Assembly: GCA_903813345.2 (NCBI GenBank)
Contig: CAIIXF020000002.1
Coordinates: 10,664,650-10,728,649, forward strand
Length of the DNA stretch: 64,000 nucleotides
Reading direction: 5' to 3'
Source: Owenia fusiformis
Taxonomy: Eukaryota; Annelida; Polychaeta; Sabellida; Oweniidae
Shown here: positions 55,520 through 64,000 of the stretch, piece after piece
Position numbering within the stretch: position 1 is the first letter of the stretch
Layout of the letters: every line of letters starts with the position of its first letter
Program-made: the position numbers and the translations under genes
The notes under the pieces: generated by a model
Database searches by the model: none
Seen by the model: only the letters and a program-made list of their open reading frames with translations
Told to the model about the DNA's origin: nothing

Positions 55520-55833
55520 CTAAGTAGTATGTTTTCGTTTGACATGGGTAGTTAAGTGGAAACTATGTCTATATGTCTTTGAACAAATGTCACATTTAAA
55601 GGGTTTTTCTCCAGTATGTATCCTTAAATGTCGAATGTAATGGGACTTTTTAATGAATGTTTTCAAACAAAGTTCACATTTACGTAGATTTTCTCCAGTG
55701 TGTCTTCTTATATGATCTTTTAAGCTCCATTTAAGGCTATATACTTTGCTACACATTCCACAGCTATATTTTTTCCCAAAGTCCTCTTGAGTAATATTTC
55801 TGGTCAATTGTTTCATTGATAATCCACTGTCTT
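55520..55833 (-). CDS. Alternative terminal exon Z10: three C2H2 zinc fingers
   Basis: Acceptor tttctttttcttttttcag-type tract then AA GAC AGT GGA (phase 1). The lead DSGLSMKQLTRNITQEDFGK precedes fingers CGMC...HIRRH, CELC...HLRIH and CDIC...HVKRKH, with HTGENL and HTGEKP linkers, ending KHTT-stop. Finger 1 has tyrosine for the core phenylalanine (KVYSLKWSLKDH). All zinc ligands are present. It shares the CELCLK finger-2 signature with Z7-Z9, so belongs to that branch. A poly(A) signal follows. Confidence 0.88.
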
Positions 55834-55979
55834 CTGAAAAAGAAAAAAGAAATAAATCAAACTTCTCCTTCGTGATTATCAAGGGGTGATCCAGCTTAAA
55901 GAAAATATTTTGATAGCATACCATTCATTATTAATTTACTGTACCTTTTAAAAAGTGGCAAGCACACCAATGCTCATAC

Positions 55980-56465
55980 AAGAAAATGTAAATAAGATAC
56001 AAACAGTTTTTGTTCAAATAATAATAATTGTCTACAGAAAAGGACAACAATAAACTTATTTATTCATAATTTTTTAATTACATTATTGATTTTATTGAAT
56101 CTGCTGATTTCATGGAACACATACCAAGATACAGAGTGTCAACTTTTTAAGACACTGCACATATTCTAATGAATCTTTAATTAATCCTCATTTATACAAT
56201 TTCTCAAGAAGTTATTCTTAGAATTATATCATCATGGAATATCATGGCCCTCTCTTCTTGCATCATAGAACGCCATGGAATTTGGTATAGGGCACTTTTT
56301 ATTTAGAATTGATGGTATCGATCGTTGTTGGAAATCCTTAATTCTATGCATTCTATATGCATTGCAGATAAAAACTGATCATTCCAAATTATTAGATATA
56401 ATAATGAGTATTTTCATAGTTGAGACAACTGCTGTTGATGATCGCTGTAATAAAAGTCTATAAGC
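55980..56465. other. Non-coding spacer
   Basis: AT-rich; no gene, module acceptor or element ends seen. Confidence 0.5.
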
Positions 56466-56470
56466 TGAAT

Positions 56471-57691
56471 CACGGTGCCCATGTCAAGCTGCGCGCCTAC
56501 TTAGGCGCGCAGTTTGTTTCGATCACAAACTGCGTGCCTAACAACATAACATCATTCAAGGAGGAGTCTGTATTTTGAAACGTAGTTTAAAGACATTTAT
56601 CCTGCATTGTTTTCTTGTTTAATGCGTTCATTCTGTGGCGAATATACGAATCTTGCAAATACTAGCAAAAACTATGTGCAAATGAATCTAAGTTTTAAAA
56701 CATAAGCAGATTAATGGCATTTTCGTCACTGATTTAACGGGAATTTATACGTAAATCGATCTAGCACTTTAAATATAAATGACAAATACTTCAGACTCGT
56801 TTTACTTACTTTTTCCTTACGCATTTATCATTAATAATTCAAAATATTTCGAGATAAAACAGATAGTCAGGAGATTAAAAAGAAATAAAGCACAAACTGC
56901 GCGCCTATTTTAGCCAGAAATTACAAACTGCACGCATACACTATTAAAACTACATATTATCATTGGAATTTCCATAGAGGCACGTGTAGGTGTTTTTCAT
57001 AGAGCTTTGGAAATTTTGCTTCATCATCAGATTTTATGATTTTCATATTGAAAGTCAAAATGTATAATAGAAGTGACAATTAAGTTGGTGGATGGACTCT
57101 CATGGTATTTCAATTATGGGGTTCTACTATTAGACACATATGTGCCTTACATATGGGGCTTACGTTTTCTAAAAATACAGCACAACCTTGGATAGGCAAG
57201 CAGTTTGGAAATATTAGGCACGCAGTTTGGGAAATACATGTGAATATAGGCGCGCAGTTTGACAGGAAAAAAGTTTAAATCACGTTTATGGCGTATTATC
57301 GTTTTGAACACCAATTATGCTGCTTTAATCAGATGGAGTGATCCTATATATTCCAACATACAAAGACACAATGGCTGAATAAACAGCAAATGACGATAAA
57401 AATATATAAATATAACTTTACACTGTAAATTTTGAACACAGAAGTTACTTAAGACCCTTATATTGAGATAAATAGGTTTACATTCGGAAGAACATTGAGT
57501 ACTATGAGTAAATTAAGTTCATCTTCACAGAATGGTACTATCTTTAGAACGAGACTAACCTTGTATTTTTCGTATTTTGCCTCTTTTTGGGAGTCGTGTC
57601 CTCCCCGACTTCCATTTTGAAATATGCGCGCAGTTTGTCAGAGTTTCAAACTGCGTGCCTAGTAGGCGCGCAGCTTGACATGGGCACCGTG
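56471..57691. mobile_element. 1.2-kb element with CACGGTG ends and 5-bp target duplication
   Basis: TGAAT flanks both sides (56466-56470 and 57692-57696). The ends CACGGTGCCCATGTCAAGCT and GCGCGCCTA are exactly inverted at the right. The motif (A)GGCGCGCAGTTTG or its complement caaactgcgcgcc recurs about ten times inside, near both ends and around 56890-56940 and 57195-57265. No transposase is encoded. A 5-bp duplication and a CAC-GTG heptamer-like end are seen in Transib-type elements, but this is only a resemblance. Confidence 0.87.
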
Positions 57692-57708
57692 TGAATCTTA
57701 AAAGATTA

Positions 57709-57965
57709 TCAAAGTCTTTCAGTCTTTGTCTTATGGAGTTTCATATGCCTTGTTTTATTGCTTAGCTGATTAAAAGACTTGAGACAGATATGACAGCGAT
57801 AAGGCTTTTTTCCTGTGTGGGTGTTTATATGGTTCTGTAGATGTATGTTCCTTGTAAAACTTTTATCACATATTGTGCATGTAAATCTGTCTGGTCTATC
57901 TCTCTGTGGTAAAGGTAGTGAACAAGAGCCTCTATAGTTAGTCAAAACTCCAGCAAGTTCAGATC
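57709..57965 (-). CDS. Alternative terminal exon Z11: two C2H2 zinc fingers
   Basis: Acceptor cattttttcttttccag then GA TCT GAA CTT (phase 1). The lead SELAGVLTNYRGSCSLPLPQ and RDRPDR precede fingers CTIC...HINTH and CHIC...HMKLH with linker HTGKKPY. The stop follows KTKTERL. Helix positions -1,2,3,6 are R/I/H/N and N/L/S/R by the usual alignment. It is unlike the other exons outside the zinc ligands. A 1.2-kb transposon inserted 17 bp downstream of the stop lies in its probable 3' UTR. Confidence 0.85.
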
Positions 57966-58268
57966 CTGGAAAAGAAAAAATGTTTATTTATTTTGTTGTG
58001 CTAATTAAATATGTGAGCATGCGCAGATATAATGTAGAAATGAGGGAGTGGAAGGGATTGATCATTTTGTTTCTAATTCGGCTAATACAGCCAAAAATAA
58101 GAATATTTTTTGCAAAAAATGTGACGCACAACTGTCGTTTTTCAAAGCAACACTAGAGTGGATTACCGCTGACTGATATATGAAACATGAGAATATTCTC
58201 TCTGAGTGAGGTTGAACAAGTGTCTGGGGTCAAGAGGGGGAATAGCCCAGAATTAATAGATGGACTTA

Positions 58269-59142
58269 CACTCCCCTCCATAAGTTTGGCAAGCTTTTTC
58301 CCCCATTGAACTACGTGTTAAAGCCTCTTTACATTTGAATTTTTATTTACTTAACCTGCAATGAAAATACTTATACTATTGATGGAAACGTAATTTAACT
58401 TTAATTCCAATACCTCCAAATTTTCTAAATTTTTTCCTCAATTACAATAGGTCGAAAATTGATGATGAATTTGATGAATTTTTGAAAATCGACATTCCCA
58501 TGTTAACCAATGGGAAATGGTAGGTTTGCCGCAAGTCATATGACAGCATATCCATCCATCCGAGTCCTTGCAAAAAATACGAGTTAGGCAGGTAATTGAA
58601 TTTGCTAACTTAATTTAACAAAAAATTGATATGTTTCTTCAGGTTCAACAAAGTTATAGGGCTTTAAAGTCAAAATTGTTTTTCAAAAAACCTCTCCCAT
58701 TGAAATAACACAGGAGGCGAAAAATAATTTTCAAAAATGATTTTGAAGCGCTGTAACTTTAATATTCATCAAATAAACTAAACTCTTAGTGTTCAAAAAA
58801 GTTAGACAATTCAATTTTCTATATAAACATATTTTTTGCTGAATCTTTTACTGAAAAGATATCCTGATTTCTGATTTGCCCCGAACCCTCCATTTCCCAT
58901 TGGATTACATGAGAATGACGATTTTCAAAAATTCATCAAATTTATCATCAATTTTCGACCTATTGTAATTGAGGAAAAAAATTGAGAAAATTTGGAGGTA
59001 TTGGAAATAAAGTCAAGTTAAGTTTCCATCAATATTATAAGTTATTCCATCGCCAGTTAAGTAAATAAAAATTCAAACGTAAAGAGGCTTTAACACGTAG
59101 TTCAATGGAGAAAAAAGGTTGCCAAACTTATGGGGGGGAGTG
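58269..59142. mobile_element. 874-bp TA-flanked element with ~230-bp inverted ends
   Basis: The ends CACTCCCCTCCATAAGTTTG start long inverted arms covering about 58269-58500 and 58910-59142 (for example gttaaagcctctttac on the left and its complement on the right), flanked by TA. This fits a Tc1/mariner-type non-autonomous element. The spacer has no coding motif. Confidence 0.85.
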
Positions 59143-59149
59143 TATCTCC

Positions 59150-59775
59150 ATATAAGGACGAACCTATATCTAGGTTCATTTATGAATTCTGGGATATATC
59201 TTCCTCTTGACTGGTGACGTAACAGGAACAAAACACACCATATTTCTGTCATGTGACCTGTGTTTAACCAATAACAGAATGGGTAACATGTGTTATTACC
59301 ATCATTATCTGAAGTCTTCATATTTTTGTGGAATTTGAGATTCTATAGACATAAGAAAAGGAAAATATGAAATTTCAGGATCCTTGTTAAATATGTTCAA
59401 CATGAATTTGGGACGTCAATGGTTGTTCTTTGGAGTAACATTTGCCACAGTGTAAGCACTCTCAGTATGCTGAGATATCACCAGTCATTTGAAAACAAAA
59501 AATTCAAAGCAGTCACATCTCAAGACTAAGGAGAAAAGGGATGTCATAGTTTATCATGATGCATATAAGGTGACTTTTGTACATATTAGGCATTCTAATA
59601 TTCATCACATGGTTTACCATGATATGCTAAACATTGATATTGGCTGTGTGTACAAAAAAGAAGATCTCCTCTTTACAATTTACATAAATCACATTTTCAA
59701 GTTTTTTTTTCTATCATTATTTTATTCAACTTTGAAAGTGAGGACAAATATCATTAAATGATAAGATGGAACATG
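59150..59775. other. Non-coding spacer
   Basis: Open frames on both strands show no motif. No module acceptor in the locus phase was found. Confidence 0.45.
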
Positions 59776-59944
59776 TGTCCATAGCAACCTGCAATAGCAT
59801 ATATCCATAGCAACCTGCAATAGTATATCCATAACAACCTGCAATAGTGTATCCATAGCAACCTGTAATAGCATATCCATAGCAACCTGCAATAGCATAT
59901 CTATAGCAACCAGCAATAACGTATCCATAGCAACCAGCAATTGC
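59776..59944. repeat. 21-bp minisatellite
   Basis: About eight copies of atccatagcaacctgcaata with small variations. It gives repeated open frames on the minus strand that are artefacts. Confidence 0.95.
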
Positions 59945-60114
59945 CAAATCCTTGTAACCATGCAGTTCTCAATGTAAACACTGTTCAAGATCACCTTTTG
60001 AACATTCCAGTCTATTGTCTTTCATGTTGTCAAAATCTGTAACACTGTTTATGTAATATTATCAATGATCAGCAATTCCCTTTCCACAGTTCACACAATT
60101 TCCTCTGTACAAAC

Positions 60115-60120
60115 TTTATT
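60115..60120 (-). promoter_or_regulatory. Candidate poly(A) signal AATAAA for the ribbon exon
   Basis: AATAAA lies a few bases after the stop of the 60125-60405 exon. Confidence 0.5.
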
Positions 60121-60124
60121 ATCC

Positions 60125-60405
60125 TTAAATATTTTTATCCTTATATTTTTTATAAGTGTGATACACTTTGAAGCAAGGATCAACACAGAGAGCTACTTTG
60201 CAAGACAAACATTCATATCGTGTTTGAACTTTACACGGTTCACAAACTACACATAATTTAGATTGTCCTTCAGTATTAGGAATAGTTGCACTAGGAAAAT
60301 GTCGCTGTGTATAACGCCTCGCTTCTTGAAGGGTGGCGAATCGTATTTCGTCCTCAAGCTGAAACTTTGAACGTCTTCCCTTTCTAGGTCTTAGGTTGGG
60401 TGAAT
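60125..60405 (-). CDS. Alternative terminal exon: piggyBac-type Cys-rich ribbon
   Basis: Acceptor caattcttttatttacag then AT TCA CCC AAC (phase 1, as all other modules). A basic lead (PNLRPRKGRRSKFQLEDEIR) is followed by a spacer and the cysteine cluster CVVC-x9-C-LS-C-KVAL-C-VDP-C-FKVYH, ending YKKYKDKNI-stop. The spacing C-x2-C...Y-x-C-x2-C-x4-C-x3-C-F-x-x-Y-H is the hallmark of the C-terminal cysteine-rich domain of piggyBac transposases, which binds the transposon end. No DDD catalytic domain is nearby. I infer that a transposase tail was captured as a DNA-binding module of the locus. Other cross-brace zinc folds are possible. Confidence 0.72.
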
Positions 60406-60409
60406 CTGT

Positions 60410-61100
60410 AAATAAAAGAATTGCTATCATCATTCAGAACAGCCAATTTTGATACATATGTGTGGCAATGGACCTATCGCCAACCTGTGCATTATGTTAA
60501 ACATATTCTAATGCAGCATCAATGAGTTCTGATGTTTACCCCTTTGATGTAGCTACTAGCTTAAGCTAGATGATCCCTCATAAGTGTTGCCACTTGTTCT
60601 GTCACACTGATGTTTTTATGTATTCTGTCAAAGAAATACTTGCTACTATACTTTCTAACAGTGTCATTTTCATTGATCAAAGGAGGCAAAATCTGCCCAT
60701 GTCGAACAATTTGGGCATTGGCAAAAAACTTTTACATGTTTTAGAAGACTTATTTTTTCAAAACCAGGTCACATTAAATGTGAAATAAGAAAACATGAAC
60801 ACTGTATTTTCCAAATAAAAAGGAATATTTACTATGTACATTTATTCTATTCATTTCAAGTATGTTGTACAAAAGTGCCATGTTACTGCAAACTTTTATA
60901 GCAAATATATTTTACTTATTTTAGCTTCTTTTTGAAAGAATATTATAGTAATAACTGTACATATCCAAACACCTCTAAGATCTCTCAATGTGATCAGTTC
61001 CATTTACAGTAAGAAGACTTCCATGTTTAAAACCCTTAAAATGGGAACGTCTGTCAATCAGACAAATGTTACTGTTTCTCTATTCACTTATTTCAAAACC
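60410..61100. other. Non-coding spacer
   Basis: AT-rich; contains the acceptor tract of the ribbon exon and nothing else recognisable. Confidence 0.5.
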
Positions 61101-61104
61101 TCCT

Positions 61105-61734
61105 ACAACAAAATGAATGTAAAATTTTAATAAAACTTTGAAATTAACAAGAAATAAGCTGGGAAAATGTCAACACCTTTAAATTAATAACAAGAAATAA
61201 GCTGGAAAATCACTTATATGAATTTAGACGGTCTTTTTATCTCGTTTCATGGTCATGTGTATCAGCATTTGTAGAATAGAATTGTTTAAATAGGTGATGG
61301 GGAAACTTGTCAGGTTTATTTATATTTTGGTATGCAAAGATCACAACATTCAAGTTAAAAATATATATCAAAAATATTTAAGATTCCAAGACCTTTCAAT
61401 AAAGGGGCGGCATGAGCTAATTTACTAGAATTTGTTATTGCTAATCTAGTGATCCTTATTATTAATTTAACATACATGTATGCTCTAACTATGTAATATG
61501 TAATGTGGTGTAAACTGCACAGTATACGCTCAGCGTCTTGTGCATACCTTGCTGTTCAAATTGTAATAATTATAATATGAAAATAAATATAACATAACAT
61601 TACACCTTTAAATTAACATGAAATAAGCTGGGAAAATGTCAACACCTTTAAATTAACAAGAAATAAGCTGGAAAAATGTCAACATCTTTGAATTAACAAG
61701 TAATAAGCTGGAACAAGACACACAGTGATAAATA
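61105..61734. repeat. ~38-bp tandem repeat, left part
   Basis: Copies of aattaacaagaaataagctg followed by ggaaaatgtcaacacctttaa at 61140-61215 and 61600-61715, separated by 390 bp of AT-rich DNA. The array is split by the element at 61735-63744 and resumes after it. Confidence 0.8.
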
Positions 61735-63744
61735 TCGCACTTTGAAGAGCAAACTGGCCACCATGCAATTCACCCAGCATGGCCAAAACCTAATCAGACC
61801 TTGGCACTAGTCTGCTCTTGCATCTGTAAACATTTCAAGTTGACAAGGTTAGCGGTTTTCCTGCAATTTTGATGACAAGAATTTATTTGTAGTCTTGAAC
61901 TTTGGGAAAATTTAGATAACATTGTTTGTGACCTAATTTGATGACCTTTGACCTTGAAAATTTTACTTTTTCAGACCTCAGTAGGTGTTTTGTAATTAAG
62001 CTGACCTAAATTTAAATCCAAAATATCAATTTAGAAAATCAACTTTTTGAAATCTAAGGTCAGATTTGAACTTCTGAGAACTTGTAGATGTTTTTTTAAA
62101 AAAAAATTTGGTCAATTTGGAGCAAGTTGAAAAATTCAAAATGGCCGCCAAATTGAAAAATTCAAAATGGCCACCATGTAATTCAGCCAGCATACCCAAA
62201 ACCTAATCAGATCTTGGCACTAGTCTGCTCTTGCATCTGTAAAAATTTCAAGTTGAACGGATAAGTGGTTTTCCTGGAATTTTGATGACAAGATTTGTTG
62301 AAAAATTCAAGATGGCCACCACGTAGTTTACCCAACATGCCCTTAACCTAATCAGATCTTGGTACTAGTCTGCTATTGCATGTGTAAAAATTTCAAGTTG
62401 AACAGGTTAGCGGTTTTCTTGGAACTTTGATGACAAGAATTGATTTGTAGTCTCAAACTTTGAGAAACCTGGATAACATCATTTGTGACCTAGTTTAATG
62501 ACCTTGACCTTCGACCTTGAAAATTTCACTTTTTCAGACCTCAGTAGGTGTTTTGTAATTAAGCTGACCTAAATTTAAATCCAAAATATCAATTTAGAAA
62601 ATCAACTTTTTTAACCTTTTCAAGGTCACTGAAGGTGAACGAAAGGTCAAATCTGAAATCTAAGGTCAGATTTGAACTTCTGAGAACTTGTAGATGTTTT
62701 TTTAAAAAAAAGTTGGTCAATTTGGAGCAAGTTGAAAAATTCAAAATGGCCGCCAAATTGAAAAGTTCAAAATGGCCACCATTTAATTCAGCCAGCATAC
62801 CCAAAACCTAATCAGATCTTGGCAATAGTCTGCTCTTGCATCTGTAAAAATTTCAAGTTGAACGGATAAGTGGTTTTCCTGGAATTTTGATGACAAGATT
62901 TGTTGAAAAATTCAAGATGGCCGCCACGTAGTTTACCCAGCATGCCCTTAACCTAATCAGATCTTGGCACTAGTCTGCTATTGCATGTGTAAAAATTTCA
63001 AGTTGAACAGGTTAGCGGTTTTCTTGGAATTTTGATGACAAGAATTGATTTGTAGTCTCAAACTTTGAGAAACTTGGATAACATCATTTGTGACCTAGTT
63101 TAATGACCTTGACGTTCGACCTTGAAAATTTCACTTTTTCAGACCTCAGTAGGTGTTTTGTAATTAAGCTGACCTAAATTTAAATCCAAAATATCAATTT
63201 AGAAAATCAATTTTTTTGACCTTTTCAAGGTCACTGAAGGTGAACGAAAGGTCAAATCTGAAATCTAAGGTCAGATTTGAACTTTTGAGAACTGGTAGAT
63301 GTTTTTAAAAAAAAAATTTGGTCAATTTGGAGCAAGTTGAAAAATTCAAAATGGCCGCCAAATTGAAAAATTCAAAATGGCCACCATGTAATTCAGCCAG
63401 CATACCCAAAACCTTATCAGATCTTGGCAATAGTCTGCTCTTGCATCTGTAAAAATTTCAAGTTGAACGGATAAGAGGTTTTCCTGGAATTTTGATGACA
63501 AGATTTGTTGAAAAATTCAAAATGGCCGCCACGTAGTTTACCCAGCATGCCCTTAACCTAATCAGATGTTGGTACTAGTCTGCTCTTGCATCTGTAAAAA
63601 TTTCAAGCTGAACAAGTAAGCAGTTATCCTGGAAATTTGATGACAAGATTTGGTTTATGTCCCGCCCGCCCGCACGCCCACACGCCCGTACGCCCGCCCA
63701 ACAGCACAAGACGACGACAATATAGCACTTTTTCAAAAGTGCGA
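61735..63744. mobile_element. 2.0-kb TA-flanked element with ~605-bp internal repeats
   Basis: The ends TCGCACTTTGAAGAG and (complement of right end) TCGCACTTTTGAAAAAG are flanked by TA. Inside, a ~605-bp unit is repeated about three times (aaaattcaaaatggccgcca at about 62128, 62733 and 63337). Each unit includes the reverse complement of the core of the 14.7-23.8 kb element (gacctcagtaggtgttttgt, gacctaaatttaaat, gaacttgtagatgtttt). The right end carries a cccgcccgcccgcacgccc run (63660-63700). No transposase. TA target suggests Tc1/mariner-type mobilisation. Confidence 0.8.
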
Positions 63745-64000
63745 TAAAAATGTCAACATCTTTGAATTAACAAGAAATAAGCTGGAAAAATATCAACATC
63801 TTTGAATTAACAAGAAATAAGCTGAAAATGTCAGCATCTTTAAATTAACAAGAAATAAGCTTGAAAAATGTCAACACCTTTAAATTAACAAGAAATCAGC
63901 TGGGAAAATGTCAACACCTTTAAATTAATAACAAGAAATAAGCTGGAAAATCACCTATATGAATTTAGACGGTCTTTTTTTCTCGTTTCATGGTCATGTG
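63745..64000. repeat. ~38-bp tandem repeat, right part
   Basis: Five copies of the aattaacaagaaataagctg unit, followed by atgaatttagacggtctttt and ctcgtttcatggtcatgtg to the window edge. The same phrase occurs at 61218-61260, 2.74 kb earlier, so a larger duplicated block probably continues beyond the window. Confidence 0.8.

Noticed and set aside
59722-59994. Open frames reading LLQVAMD and GCYGYAIA repeats
   Set aside because: 21-bp minisatellite read in two frames.

Overview
The window looks like AT-rich animal (metazoan) DNA, most likely from a lophotrochozoan and probably a mollusc. This rests on intron-exon structure, C2H2 zinc-finger exons, many MITE-like elements, and long repeats rich in GGTCAAAGGTCA and flanked by GGAGGCCC-type ends. 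No species can be named from the sequence alone. There is no complete gene with its own promoter, no operon, no CRISPR array and no rRNA.

The coding content is almost entirely on the minus strand and modular. From right to left (5' to 3' of the presumed transcript) the intact modules are: a piggyBac-type Cys-rich ribbon exon (60125-60405); C2H2 exons at 57709-57965, 55520-55833, 52150-52400, 40844-41094 and 34826-35163; a three-exon BEN-domain module (33646-33791, 32756-33002, 32190-32302); a multi-exon module of unknown fold (29674-29909, 28335-28508, perhaps 28057-28137); and six closely related three-finger exons at 13964-14319, 11542-11909, 8124-8488, 6471-6823, 3396-3754 and 1700-2052. 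Each module begins at a readable 3' splice site, every entry acceptor is phase 1, and each module ends with its own stop codon. The best reading is a set of mutually exclusive alternative 3' exons of one gene, with shared 5' exons beyond position 64000. This is the architecture of insect lola and mod(mdg4), here with C2H2, BEN and transposase-ribbon ends. The shared 5' part (a BTB domain would be the obvious guess) is not in the window.

Between the modules lie decayed exon copies (4640-4860, 7949-8089, 27720-28137, 31664-31930) and minisatellites that grew out of pieces of the zinc-finger exons (720-1715, 2580-3395, 8881-11500, 23870-26660, 33850-34520). The rest is transposon-derived. There are three apparently identical 2023-bp tandem units plus diverged copies (14690-23788). 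A tandem segmental duplication (40415-51625 and 51720-55125) contains one zinc-finger exon and one unknown ORF. Its second copy serves as an empty-site reference for a 6.8-kb foldback/MULE-like insertion with a 9-bp target duplication and a 416-bp Harbinger-like MITE with a TTA target duplication. Other MITEs include two with TTAA target sites (piggyBac-like), several TA-flanked ones, and a 1.2-kb element with CACGGTG ends and a 5-bp target duplication.

All domain calls come from reading motifs by eye. Splice sites were read directly from the sequence; transcription and splicing between modules are inference.
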